Shown here one piece after another: positions 51,698-61,000 of a DNA stretch of 64,000 nucleotides. The stretch spans positions 554,501 through 618,500 of the forward strand of contig NZ_CP097122.1 of assembly GCF_024029775.1 (NCBI RefSeq), in the 5' to 3' direction. The notes below the pieces were generated by a model. It was given only the letters and a program-made list of their open reading frames with translations. It did not search any database and was not told the DNA's origin. How positions within the stretch are numbered: the first letter of the stretch is position 1; every line of letters begins with the position of its first letter. A program made the translations under genes and the position numbers. The DNA is from Fructobacillus americanaquae. GTDB lineage: Bacteria; Bacillota; Bacilli; Lactobacillales; Lactobacillaceae.

Positions 51698-54600
51698 TTA
51701 TAGTTTTGCAAAAAAGTTTAGGACATCATCTTCAAAATCAGCGATTGCAAAGAACCCTAATTTTTCTTCTTTTTCAATCTGCTTCAATTTTGTCTTTAAT
51801 TTTGGATTATCGTTTAACCCGACTCCCGGCAAAAAGGCTTCATACGCTTCAATAATCGCATTGCCACTCAGGTGGTAGTCATCCGCCCAGCGGCGAATTG
51901 TCAATTCCTGTTGGTCAGACCTGACGGCTTTTCGTGTCTTATCCAACGTTTCAGTATTAAATGCTACACGGTACTTCCCGGAAACGATGCCATCTAAAAT
52001 GTCGAGGATTTCATTGCGCTCGACATCAGTCATTGTCGCAATATGCTTTTCAATCTCCGCACGCTTTGTATCAACCGTTTCCTTCATGTATTCATTGATT
52101 AACTCAACCAATCGATCATAATCAATAATTTCACGACCATACAAATCAATTGCAATCTGGATATTCGTTAAATCAATCTGTTTTTTAGCTGGTAATTTAT
52201 CGTTGACTACGTTCAAACGGGCCTGTAAAGCACTAAAATGACTATCATCTTTCAAATTCAGTGCAATCTTTTGACCATTCAACTCTCCTTGTGCATCAAC
52301 ATCAGCGATTTCATCACCGATTTTGTAGCCCTGCTGCACCAGTCGTTGGACTGAATGGTTGACTTCGGCGGCTAGTTGAACAAAGTGCTCACGCTCTTTT
52401 TCAGATGGCGGCGTTACACTAAAATCTTCGCCGGCCATGGTCTTTAATTCTTCAATTTGTGGAATCAAATTTTGGATTTGCTTAGCCTTTTTTGGAGCTA
52501 GGATATCATCAGTAATTAAGACCTTTTCCATTTCACTTTGATCTTGATTCAGCTGATCCTGATCAGGCTGAGTATCGTTACCGCCTTGCGTATAAATCAC
52601 GAGTGCGTTCTGCACCCGTTCCTCCATCATCTCCCCTTTACGGAAGAAACGAATCTTTCCATGCGGCTTCGCATTGCGGTCAATCGTTCGGTTGGTTCGT
52701 GACATGGCCTGAATCAGCAAGCCTTCTTTCAGAATTTTATCCATATAAATCGTATTGACATATTTCGAGTCAAATCCTGTTAGCAATTGATCGGAAACGA
52801 TAATCAAATCGAGTCTTTGGGGTGTTGCTGTCTCCTGGTCTTCCGTCAACTTTCTGTTATAAGGCTTTTTGTGGGCGATCCTCTTGGTAACATCCGTTAA
52901 GTAGGCGCGCTCAGGGTCATGATTACTAAAAAAATCATGCGTTCCATAAAACGTGGAATAGTCCTGCATGGCTGTCTTGAGCGACTCTTGTAAGTCGGAA
53001 GAGCCTTGTCCATTATCTTCATCACGAGAATAGGTCATTGCTACTCGCAAATTTGGCGCTAATTTTTTAAATAAGTTATAGTAAGCCACTACCGCCTGCT
53101 TACCGGAAACTGCTAACATTCCGTGAAATTGGTTTGGCTGCCGAACACCCATTTCAATCGGACCAGAGTGATTTTCGTTCCAAAGGTCACGAATATCCTC
53201 TACCACAGCCTCGCGGAATGGCAAAGAAGTGTAAACGGCTTTTTCCAATTCTTGCTCTGTGAAATCACTATCCGCTTCCTTTTCAATCGCAGGCGTGTAG
53301 TAAGAGACATCAAAACCAAGGACATTTTGATCGCTAATGGCATCTTTGATTGTGTAACGGTGTAAACGTTGACCAAAAACGTCATATGTTGAAACAGATC
53401 GTGTCGTCTTGACATCATTGACGTCATCACTATAAAAATTAGGTGTTCCCGTGAAAGCAAACCAAGTTGTTTTTGAAAAGGCCTTTTTAATATGGGCAAC
53501 TGCATCACCACTAGCAGACCGATGCGCTTCATCCATCAAAATCACCATTCGTTCATCCGACTCCAGGCCGCCCTTGACAGCCTTATCCAATCCCTGGACG
53601 GTTGTTAAGAAAATATTTGACGGACCATTCTTTTGCTTTAGGGCTTTTCGTAGAGCCCCACCGTTGACAACTTGAATCCGTTTTTCAAACGTTTCATAAG
53701 CAAATGATTTAAAGTTTTCCGCCGTTTGATTCACCAAGTCAACCCGGTCCACGATAAACAAAACGTGACGGACACGTGGCAAGGCAGCCAGTAGCTGAGC
53801 AACCTTAAACGATGTGACCGTCTTACCACTTCCCGTCGTATGCCAGACGTAACCCCCCTCTTTTTCTACAAGATGATTATTCTCCATGACCCGCATCCGA
53901 TCCATAATAGCCCGAGTGGCTTGAATTTGATAGGAGCGCATCACCATCAAATTATCATTATCAGCATCTGGAATCATATTCACAGTGACCAAGCGGTGCA
54001 GTGCCGGTATTCCCATTACCTGATGAATGAAAACCATCGCATCAGAGATATCTTTCCCGTCATCATCTCGCCAACCAAACAAAAATTCTCGGTTGTACTC
54101 CATGGAATTTTTCGGCCGCGCAAAATAGTGGGCTGAATGCTGGGACAGAATAAACATGACCTGCACGAATGAAAAAAGACCCTTATACATGCCATCTGAA
54201 TCATATTTTTGGAATTGCTCGAAGGCACTCAGCTGATTAGCCCGTGACTCATCCTTTTCTTCTATATGTCCAACTGGCAAACCATTAATCAACAGCATAA
54301 TGTCGATTCGTCGGTTATGGCCAAGCGTCCTTGGCAATTTGTCAAAAGTAACCTGGTTAACAATTTCATAGCGAGAATGACCACCAGCTACTTCATCACC
54401 ATAAAAAATTTCAATTTCGAGTTGGCTACCATCGTCACGCGTTAGTGGCAGCGTACCAACCCCACCTGCACCTGCTAATAGCAACTGTGCGTCGTAAGGC
54501 GTTTTATTGTGCGTCAGTTCCAACTTTAAATTATCAAATTCATTATCAGAAAGGGGTTTATCTTTTAATTTGATTCGATTATTATCGTTGAGTATTTCAC

Positions 54601-54712
54601 GCCAGTTTTGCTCTAATACTTCTGCTTTTTTATTAGAAAGATCTTCTCGGTAAGTCCAACCTTCCTTTTTCAGTTTTTCAATTACCGCTTGTTCAAATTT
54701 TTCTTCAGACAT
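51698..54712 (-). CDS. hsdR: Type I restriction-modification endonuclease/translocase subunit
   Basis: 1004 aa. The N-terminal nuclease domain has GHNRRIDIMLLINGLPVGHIEEKDES (PD-(D/E)XK type, about 140-165). The superfamily 2 translocase has Walker A WHTTGSGKTVTS near 290, DEAH box MDEAHRSASGD, AFTGTPNF and the motif VI QAMSRTNRT. A long helical C-terminus binds the methylase core. Full length, no breaks. It is the first gene of the operon; an 18-bp perfect palindrome lies 123 bp upstream. Confidence 0.95.
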   Translation of the reverse strand: MSEEKFEQAVIEKLKKEGWTYREDLSNKKAEVLEQNWREILNDNNRIKLKDKPLSDNEFDNLKLELTHNKTPYDAQLLLAGAGGVGTLPLTRDDGSQLEIEIFYGDEVAGGHSRYEIVNQVTFDKLPRTLGHNRRIDIMLLINGLPVGHIEEKDESRANQLSAFEQFQKYDSDGMYKGLFSFVQVMFILSQHSAHYFARPKNSMEYNREFLFGWRDDDGKDISDAMVFIHQVMGIPALHRLVTVNMIPDADNDNLMVMRSYQIQATRAIMDRMRVMENNHLVEKEGGYVWHTTGSGKTVTSFKVAQLLAALPRVRHVLFIVDRVDLVNQTAENFKSFAYETFEKRIQVVNGGALRKALKQKNGPSNIFLTTVQGLDKAVKGGLESDERMVILMDEAHRSASGDAVAHIKKAFSKTTWFAFTGTPNFYSDDVNDVKTTRSVSTYDVFGQRLHRYTIKDAISDQNVLGFDVSYYTPAIEKEADSDFTEQELEKAVYTSLPFREAVVEDIRDLWNENHSGPIEMGVRQPNQFHGMLAVSGKQAVVAYYNLFKKLAPNLRVAMTYSRDEDNGQGSSDLQESLKTAMQDYSTFYGTHDFFSNHDPERAYLTDVTKRIAHKKPYNRKLTEDQETATPQRLDLIIVSDQLLTGFDSKYVNTIYMDKILKEGLLIQAMSRTNRTIDRNAKPHGKIRFFRKGEMMEERVQNALVIYTQGGNDTQPDQDQLNQDQSEMEKVLITDDILAPKKAKQIQNLIPQIEELKTMAGEDFSVTPPSEKEREHFVQLAAEVNHSVQRLVQQGYKIGDEIADVDAQGELNGQKIALNLKDDSHFSALQARLNVVNDKLPAKKQIDLTNIQIAIDLYGREIIDYDRLVELINEYMKETVDTKRAEIEKHIATMTDVERNEILDILDGIVSGKYRVAFNTETLDKTRKAVRSDQQELTIRRWADDYHLSGNAIIEAYEAFLPGVGLNDNPKLKTKLKQIEKEEKLGFFAIADFEDDVLNFFAKL

Positions 54713-54834
54713 CGTTCTTCCATCTCCAATAAACCTAATCCAAAAACTGTATCCAGCACTGCAAATTAATCTATTTTTTCACATATGCTCTATATTTTAC
54801 CTGATATAAGCATGATTTGCAGCGAACAATTCTG

Positions 54835-54852
54835 TTTAAGCATATGCTTAAA
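54835..54852. promoter_or_regulatory. 18-bp perfect palindrome upstream of hsdR
   Basis: TTTAAGCATATGCTTAAA at 54835-54852. Related half-sites CATATGCT (54782-54789) and AAGCATG (54808-54814) lie nearer hsdR around AT-rich -10-like sequence. This looks like a cluster of binding sites for a dimeric regulator; none is identified. The rest of 54713-55033 holds no gene. Confidence 0.5.
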
Positions 54853-55033
54853 TGAAAAAAATCAGTCAGCACGTTTCAGTTTAACTATGGTCAGCAAACC
54901 CACAGAACAGACTACACCAACAATTTTAATGATTGGTGATCCCATCATGAACGGCAGTGATTAGATTTGAACCAGTATTTCCTCTTTTTGTCTATTAAGC
55001 CGGCTTTTACTAGCAAAGCCACTACGAAAAACC

Positions 55034-55066
55034 AAAAAAGCAGGACCCACTTTATGGGCCCTGCTT
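55034..55066 (-). terminator. Terminator of the HXXEE gene pair
   Basis: AAGCAGGGCCCA/TGGGTCCTGCTT hairpin with T6 on the minus strand. Confidence 0.9.
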
Positions 55067-55095
55067 ATTCTTTTATTCATACACGAATAGGTTAA

Positions 55096-55758
55096 TTAAT
55101 ATTGGTAATCGTCTGGTTTGCTACCAAATTTTTTCATATAACTAGCCGATTTATTCAAATCCTCTTTCGTAAATGTATATTGCTTCTTATTGTTAAAATA
55201 CAAAAATAGTGGCGAACGGAAGCCAATCCAGTAATTCAATCCAATCCAGCAAAAGGCCATGAGCAAATCAAGCCAGTTAAACATTCCTGATGGAATCGTT
55301 TCTACTAAAAAGACAGTTGCAACCACTGACAAGATAATCGCGGTCAACAAACCGGGGTTGTAATAGCTCTTGAGTCCCACATTAAAGATAATTAGATGTC
55401 CGAATAGCTCAACAAAAGCAAAAATAACAGCGGCGAGAACTAACCAATGCCATTGGGGCAAGAATAGCGTTGGCAAATACACTGTAATCGCAAACCATTC
55501 GTTACCAAACAACGAGCTACTTTGGTTCAACTGCCATCGCGAAACAACGCGATTGACATTTCTCATTTCAACTTTAATTCCACCCCAAGCAAAGCCACCT
55601 GGGAGGCCAAATTCTTCAAAGAAATGTAAATGAATAAAAATTAAGCCCAATAACAGCATTCGTTGGTTGAAATCCCAGACAAACAATCCAAGTGCTAGGG
55701 CGTAGAACCCAGCTATAAATGGCATAAAATCATACCACTTCATAATCCATTTTTTCAT
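55096..55758 (-). CDS. HXXEE-domain membrane protein 2
   Basis: About 220 aa from ATG 55758, whose A is also the last base of the upstream stop (TAATG), with AAGG 7 bp before it; the TTG at 55782 is less likely. Six or so hydrophobic segments. The family motif is HLHFFEEFGLPGGFAWG in helix 2. The function of HXXEE proteins is unknown. It is a paralog of the preceding gene and translationally coupled to it. Confidence 0.85.
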   Translation of the reverse strand: MKKWIMKWYDFMPFIAGFYALALGLFVWDFNQRMLLLGLIFIHLHFFEEFGLPGGFAWGGIKVEMRNVNRVVSRWQLNQSSSLFGNEWFAITVYLPTLFLPQWHWLVLAAVIFAFVELFGHLIIFNVGLKSYYNPGLLTAIILSVVATVFLVETIPSGMFNWLDLLMAFCWIGLNYWIGFRSPLFLYFNNKKQYTFTKEDLNKSASYMKKFGSKPDDYQY

Positions 55759-56414
55759 TATTTTGACCTTGTTAACTGACAAAAATCCATAATTTCGTTA
55801 TATCTTTTAATTTGCCAATGATTTATTGGGTACTTAGTATGCTTGTTCTTTAATAGCTGAACCGGAGCCACAATACTCAATAAGATACATACAATTAACA
55901 CCAAGAAAGCTAGAAAAATGGTTCCCCAGTTTAATTTCCCTAAACTCGATAATTTATTAATATAAATTACACCGAGGGGCAAAAAAAGACCAACCGTCGT
56001 CACCATACCCGGGTTATACCATGCACGCAATTTAAGAGGCATTTGAATACAATGACCTAAAATTTGGAAAAGACTAAAGAAAATCACCCCCAGTCCTAAC
56101 CAATAATAGTTAGGCAATAAAATCGCGACTAAGTAGATAACCCAAGCAATTGTATTAACTAACATGATGGAAAGGCCATTACCAGGATAATGATCAGCTA
56201 GAGTAGTTTCATCGTATACAACTTTATTGATGATGATTGGAGCACCACCGGGAAACTGGTATTCTTCAAACTGATGGGCGAATAGAGCAATCAAATTCCA
56301 AATCAGTAATATCTGAACTGCACTCAACGTTATCAAGTGGAATGCCAAAAAAGTCATTAAAATCAGACCAAGCACCGCTCCCAATCGATACCAATTATTT
56401 ATTAAAAATTTCAT
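55758..56414 (-). CDS. HXXEE-domain membrane protein 1
   Basis: 218 aa. Motif AHQFEEYQFPGGAPII lies in the second hydrophobic region; a later HCIQMPLKLRAWYNPGM aligns with GHLIIFNVGLKSYYNPGL of its neighbour, a second shared histidine region. ATG 56414 is preceded by AGGAG. Divergent from a TetR gene, 100 bp away, which probably controls the pair. Confidence 0.85.
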   Translation of the reverse strand: MKFLINNWYRLGAVLGLILMTFLAFHLITLSAVQILLIWNLIALFAHQFEEYQFPGGAPIIINKVVYDETTLADHYPGNGLSIMLVNTIAWVIYLVAILLPNYYWLGLGVIFFSLFQILGHCIQMPLKLRAWYNPGMVTTVGLFLPLGVIYINKLSSLGKLNWGTIFLAFLVLIVCILLSIVAPVQLLKNKHTKYPINHWQIKRYNEIMDFCQLTRSK

Positions 56415-56514
56415 TGTTAATCTCCTACAAATGACTCAGTTGTGTAATTTACATACTAATATTATAATTCTGATAACTAATAATAAATAGTACCCGATTA
56501 GGACTTATACACAA

Positions 56515-57075
56515 ATGAAGCAAATTGAGACATTTACCACCCAACATCGTCGTCAAAAGCAGATTGAAGAAACAAAAAATAACATCAAAATAGCCATGTT
56601 AGCGCTCATGCAAAATCAGGATATCAAAAAAATCAAGATTGCGGATCTGATGCAAAAAGCTGGTTATACTCGTCGAACTTTTTATCGTCATTTTTATTCC
56701 TCAGAGGATGTTTTAAAAAGCATTATAACGGACATCGTGTTTGAACTTTTTGCTTACTTAGATAATAAAGATACGGAACAAAATTTCGCTCAAACCGTTA
56801 CCTTATTTTTTAACTTCTGGACGCAATACACAGCTATATTAAAAAAACTAAAACAGCAAAACTTGTCCTATTTACTGCAAAGTATTGCCTTTGAAAATAT
56901 ACAACAGAGTCAGCTAGCAGTTGTTTTAAAGCAACAGCAGAATCAAGTATATATTGAGTATTTCGCCTTGTCAGGTATGTTTTCACTCCTAACTATTTGG
57001 GTAGATGATAATTGCCAAAAATCAGTTGAGGAAATGGGCCAAATTGCCCAGGAAATTAAAGATGCAATCAAATAA
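56515..57075 (+). CDS. TetR-family regulator divergent from the HXXEE pair
   Basis: 186 aa with HTH IKKIKIADLMQKAGYTRRTFYRHFYSSEDVLK (about 38-70). The 100-bp divergent region is AT-rich with several -10-like TATAAT/TAATAT sequences but no clean operator by eye. It likely represses the HXXEE genes. A weak ribosome site precedes ATG 56515. Confidence 0.86.
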   Translation: MKQIETFTTQHRRQKQIEETKNNIKIAMLALMQNQDIKKIKIADLMQKAGYTRRTFYRHFYSSEDVLKSIITDIVFELFAYLDNKDTEQNFAQTVTLFFNFWTQYTAILKKLKQQNLSYLLQSIAFENIQQSQLAVVLKQQQNQVYIEYFALSGMFSLLTIWVDDNCQKSVEEMGQIAQEIKDAIK

Positions 57076-57101
57076 AAAAGAACACCAGCAGGTGTTCTTT
57101 T
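57076..57101. terminator. Bidirectional terminator
   Basis: AAAAGAACACC-AGCA-GGTGTTCTTTT hairpin between convergent genes. Confidence 0.9.
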
Positions 57102-57113
57102 CAACATTACGAT

Positions 57114-58466
57114 TTACTTAACATTGTCTGTTTCAGAGAGCTTCTTTTGATCAGAATCGATGCTATCAATCAACCACTTTGAGGCATCATCGTCATACTT
57201 CACATGGGCTTTCAACAAGAAGACCTGTGACAATGTACCAGAGCTATGCTTGTCGGGATCCGTGTCAGCCGAGTAGTTAAAGTCTTCCTTAATTTTAAAG
57301 GTGACATCAGCAGTCTGCTTTCCCGTCGCGTTCACATCTTGAATATCAATCGAACCGAAGTTAATTGATTCAGCTGTCCGCTTTGCAGTCGTCTTGTTGT
57401 TCTGAATCATTTCCATGAAGTCTGAGTAAGCTTTGTTGTTGCTACCATTCACGAAAACGTCAGATGCCGTCAAGTCACTAGTATCGAAACTGCTGTCTGA
57501 CGACCCAGCTTGGGAGAGCAGCGACGTTAGATTTGCTAGCAAGGCGTCAGCCCCAGTCTTGGTCAACTTTGACTTCGAACTAGATGAAGAAGACGACTTA
57601 TAAGCGTGCAAATCGATTTCAGCTGCTGCCTTATTCAAAACGGTAGCAGTCATCGTTCCCTTGAAGCTGTCACCATCACTCTCACCCTGGGCAACCATGT
57701 CATAGTTACCTGGTGCCTGATGTTTCACAGTAGCGACTTCATCTTCGTCAGAATCATCCACAATGACCTGATCGTTAGCCGTTACCTTCAAATCTGAGTG
57801 ATTTGTGTAGACTTGCAAATCAATCGGTGTCACCACCATTTGATACTTCGGGAAAATGAAAAACTGGTTGCCCGTTTTCTTTAAGTTAACGTTAAAGGAG
57901 TCGTTTTTCAAAAGTGATTCAACCCTCGTCTTTGTCATCCCAGTCTTCATATATTTAACTAGGGGAACCACTTCGCTCTTGCTAAGGTGCTTGTCAGTAT
58001 CAGACCAAGTCAAATTCTGGCTGTACTGATCAGCATTATGGCTGTTCAAAACCTTGACCGCACGATTCATTGATGAATCATATGAGTAATAGTGTTGTCC
58101 ATAAAAGTAACCGGCCAGCAAAGCCAACACGATGATAATAATTGGCAACCGAAAACCATGTTTTTTGCTGACCGCTCGACTCTGACGATGGGGGGCAGTC
58201 GGCGCCTCTCCATTCGTAGCCGTGACTGATTTGGCAGTAGACGTCGGCGCTGCATATTGACGTTTCTTGACTTCATCAATTGATGGCTTCCGTCCGTACT
58301 TGTTTTCAAAATCTGCCACCCAGGCTTGCAAGCGTTCCCTTTCGGAACGTTCCTGCTGGTCAGTCGTCAAGGCAAAGCCGTTTGCCTTAGCGGCTTTAAA
58401 TTCATCCAAGGAAGGTTCACGACCGTTTTCTTTTTTAAAGGCAGCCAGCCATTCTTGTTGTGTCAT
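57114..58466 (-). CDS. TcaA-like membrane-anchored protein with GRxP motifs
   Basis: 450 aa. Two N-terminal copies of a short helical motif, FKKENGREPSLDEFKAA (9-25) and FENKYGRKPSIDEVKKR (53-69), are cytoplasmic. A single membrane helix follows (about 106-124), then an external region with TcaA-type domains (MNRAVKVLNSHNADQYSQNL; LLKNDSFNVNLKKTG; GNYDMVAQGES), a poly-Ser stretch (SSSSSSSK), and an NTF2-like C-terminus. TcaA proteins sense or modulate the cell wall. The first of the two motif-bearing genes lies 18 bp upstream. Confidence 0.75.
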   Translation of the reverse strand: MTQQEWLAAFKKENGREPSLDEFKAAKANGFALTTDQQERSERERLQAWVADFENKYGRKPSIDEVKKRQYAAPTSTAKSVTATNGEAPTAPHRQSRAVSKKHGFRLPIIIIVLALLAGYFYGQHYYSYDSSMNRAVKVLNSHNADQYSQNLTWSDTDKHLSKSEVVPLVKYMKTGMTKTRVESLLKNDSFNVNLKKTGNQFFIFPKYQMVVTPIDLQVYTNHSDLKVTANDQVIVDDSDEDEVATVKHQAPGNYDMVAQGESDGDSFKGTMTATVLNKAAAEIDLHAYKSSSSSSSKSKLTKTGADALLANLTSLLSQAGSSDSSFDTSDLTASDVFVNGSNNKAYSDFMEMIQNNKTTAKRTAESINFGSIDIQDVNATGKQTADVTFKIKEDFNYSADTDPDKHSSGTLSQVFLLKAHVKYDDDASKWLIDSIDSDQKKLSETDNVK

Positions 58467-58484
58467 GAATAGGTCCCTCCTAGA

Positions 58485-59399
58485 TTAATAATTAAAGTTG
58501 GCAATTGTACTGATCAATGACTTGAACATTGGTGTGATAATTACGATGTAACCGATATAAACGACGATTGCTGTCATGATTGCTTGAGAAATTTGCCACC
58601 AGATTAAGTCCAATTTCTGATCGTTTTCACGGTATTTTTGAACAAAATAAACAGCCGCAAGGTTGACAACAGCAAAGGATAACATTGGCAGCATAATTAA
58701 GATACCAACGTTAATCATAATTTCTTGAAGAACACTGCTAATATTATCAACACTTACCTTTGGCACCTGGGCAATAAACGAGTAGATAAAGCCAATAATA
58801 GCAAAGATGGCAGCGGCTGGTTGGAAAACCAAAAACTGGTTTACCAAATCCTTGAATTTTTCCTGTTCCTTAGTCACCAATGCCAATCCTGGCAACGCAG
58901 CAAGGAACAAGATAACAAAGACAAAGAAAAAGTTAAAGAAAACCGATGGTAAAATCCGGCCAGCAAAGCTCGCAATACTGCGACCATAAGAGTTGTCGTT
59001 TCCCACGACGTTTGCCAACGAAACAAAGATGCGGCGAACGAAGTTCCAGAAAATGCCAGCAGAACAAACCGTTGTCAAGGCAAAAGTCAACCAAAGGTAA
59101 AGCTGATTTGGATTTTCTTCATTGACATACTTCATTGGACGCAAGGCCCGGTTTTTAAACCAAGAAAAGTAGTTCCCGGCGTGCTGCTTGACTGTATTAA
59201 AGGCTTTCCCCGCTTGTTCCTTGGTTTCTTCTACTCCCTTGCTGATTTGCTGACTATCGATCTTGATTTCAGGGCGATCACTTTGAGCTTGGCCATCTGT
59301 AAATTCACCCTTTTGCAAAGCAGCGGTAATTTCATCTGCATTTGGCTTGCGATTATTAATGAGTTCGAAATATTCTTCCCATTCATTACGACTTGTCAT
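58485..59399 (-). CDS. Membrane protein with an N-terminal GRxP-like motif
   Basis: 304 aa. Residues 9-29 (FELINNRKPNADEITAALQKG) match the motif repeated in the next gene. Then comes a polar linker, and five to six membrane helices from about residue 105 (LWLTFALTTVCSAGIFWNF onward). No enzyme motif is seen. Its start has AGGAGAGAAAGT upstream. Operon with the TcaA-like gene; a joint envelope role is inferred. Confidence 0.72.
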   Translation of the reverse strand: MTSRNEWEEYFELINNRKPNADEITAALQKGEFTDGQAQSDRPEIKIDSQQISKGVEETKEQAGKAFNTVKQHAGNYFSWFKNRALRPMKYVNEENPNQLYLWLTFALTTVCSAGIFWNFVRRIFVSLANVVGNDNSYGRSIASFAGRILPSVFFNFFFVFVILFLAALPGLALVTKEQEKFKDLVNQFLVFQPAAAIFAIIGFIYSFIAQVPKVSVDNISSVLQEIMINVGILIMLPMLSFAVVNLAAVYFVQKYRENDQKLDLIWWQISQAIMTAIVVYIGYIVIITPMFKSLISTIANFNY

Positions 59400-59740
59400 A
59401 CTTTCTCTCCTTTATCACATTTAAATTAAATGAATATAATTTGATTGTAACACAAATCGGGTGCATTAAATCTGACACCACTGCACTTATACGACAAATC
59501 ATTGCTTGCGTGTCTTTTTATTGCTTGGTCCCAAGTATAATGAATCTCAAAAAATAATCATTTGAACAAATAAACAAAAAATTTACCGGTACCTCGTGAA
59601 CAATGGCCAAAAGAAATCAGCGTGTAATCTTTGACCGCAGCCACCTCCCTGGTGAAAATCCATTCTAAACAATTGGGAAATTGGGGATGACAAGCTCTTT
59701 TTCGTTAACTTTTCCCCGCTTTGTTTCGTTACACGGACGT
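59400..59740. other. Intergenic stretch, no gene seen
   Basis: AT-rich upstream region of the membrane protein genes (a TATAAT-like element near 59434 on both strands), then 250 bp without coding or structural signals. Confidence 0.5.
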
Positions 59741-59787
59741 AAAAAAGCGCCCCTCCTCACCACCTTTTGGTGGCTGAAGAAGAGCGT
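59741..59787 (-). terminator. Terminator of the 177-aa protein gene
   Basis: Long stem AGCGC..CTCCTCACCACC/GGTGGCTGAAGAAGAGCG (plus-strand view) with a 4-base loop; T6 on the minus strand. Confidence 0.85.
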
Positions 59788-59873
59788 TTGCTCAAGAACT
59801 TGTTGTTTGGATGCTTTTGTGGGCGCACGGTCAGTACAGTCCAGATCAGAAAAGTTGCTAGACGGTCCTCAGT

Positions 59874-60407
59874 CTATTCCTTAACCAACTCCTTGATAAA
59901 AATCATCAACTTATAGGTTTCATCTGCTGAAAGGTAGGCCGTCTTGTAGCATTCAACTGCTTCAGCTGGGCTAGTTGGCTGTTCGCCCTCAATGTACCAC
60001 CTTTCAATTTGTGGTTTTAATTCCTTAACCAATTCGGCATAGCCAAACTCCTGCTTACTTTCAATGGCAATCAAAGCATGCAAGATCGCGTGCTCGATTA
60101 AATTACAGTAAACCAAGCGGGTCTTTTGTTGACTGGCATACGGATACTGTTGAACCTTAATCATCGCCGGATCGGCCAAGTTGAGATACCGACTTTCATC
60201 AATATGGTGGCAATAAAGCCCCTCTGCCGTCCGGTCAATCGCTGCATTTTTGGGCAAAGAATACGTTTTGCCAACCAAAAAAGCCTGGTAGTTATCTTCA
60301 GCAAAGTAACTGTCCTTGGCCGGGCCATACTTTTGTAGAAGTTCCGCCACGGCATCCGAATAGGATAGTTTCAGCAATTGCATATATTGGTCGAGTTGTT
60401 CTGTCAT
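59874..60407 (-). CDS. Conserved-looking protein of unknown function, 177 aa
   Basis: Soluble protein; the most striking block is TAEGLYCHHIDESRYLNLAD (about 60-79) followed by TRLVYCNLIEHAILHALIA (95-113). Two Cys and several His in these blocks could bind metal, as in HNH-type or zinc proteins. The C-terminal half is helical with IERWYIEGEQPTSPAEAVECY. I have seen similar proteins in phage and Firmicute genomes without a known role. Ribosome site AAAAGGAGACATGCC before ATG 60407. Confidence 0.7.
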   Translation of the reverse strand: MTEQLDQYMQLLKLSYSDAVAELLQKYGPAKDSYFAEDNYQAFLVGKTYSLPKNAAIDRTAEGLYCHHIDESRYLNLADPAMIKVQQYPYASQQKTRLVYCNLIEHAILHALIAIESKQEFGYAELVKELKPQIERWYIEGEQPTSPAEAVECYKTAYLSADETYKLMIFIKELVKE

Positions 60408-60642
60408 GGCATGTCTCCTTTTGAACTCTTGAGTAACTTTCTTCCCCCCATCTTACCGCAACAGCTACAAAATTTCTGGTCAATCACTCCTTTCAGTAAA
60501 ATTTTTCATTGAAAAATCAGCCTCATCTTAAATATTTTTGCTAGTGCTCAAAAATTCGCCAACTGCGCACCCAGACTGCTTTTCTAGATGAACTTTACCC
60601 AAGAAAGAACTCACTATTTTCTCACTTTTCTCTAATTAATCC

Positions 60643-60671
60643 TTGACAGGTGAAAAAATATTCTTTATGCT
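60643..60671 (+). promoter_or_regulatory. Promoter of the arginine operon
   Basis: Consensus TTGACA (60643-60648), a 17-bp spacer and TATGCT (60666-60671). The 240 bp before it show nothing else. Confidence 0.8.
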
Positions 60672-60677
60672 GTTGTC

Positions 60678-60975
60678 AACAAGTTGGCGAAAAGCCAATG
60701 TTAATCAAAAAACGATGATCGGAAATTTTAGTTGACTTTGTTTTCACAGAAAAGCTGGATGTTAATTCGTGAGAACCGGCCAAACAAAACAACTAAATCG
60801 TGCCCGTGAGTTATCTTTCGAAATGAGTAGAAAGAATCGGTCAATGGCCCGTTACCGCCAAAGTCTTTTTTGACTTGCTGAGCTAGGAGTGTGCAAACCT
60901 TCTAGGAACTTGAGGTGGTACCGCGCAAAAACGCCCTCTGACAGACTAATCATCTGTCAGAGGGCGTTTTTTTGA
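60678..60975 (+). promoter_or_regulatory. T-box riboswitch of the arg operon, probably arginine-specific
   Basis: The T-box GAGGTGGTACCGCG (60912-60925) and terminator AACGCCCTCTGACAG/CTGTCAGAGGGCGTT plus T7 (ends 60974) are certain. Stem I can form from TTTTAGTTGACTTTGTTTT and AAACAAAACAACTAAA. The codon read in the following loop, AAATCGTG, would be CGT (60799-60801), an arginine codon followed by a purine. That specifier assignment is inferred from spacing, which matches the Met leaders here. Confidence 0.85.
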
Positions 60976-61000
60976 TTTATAGACTAGAGGAGAACAGATT

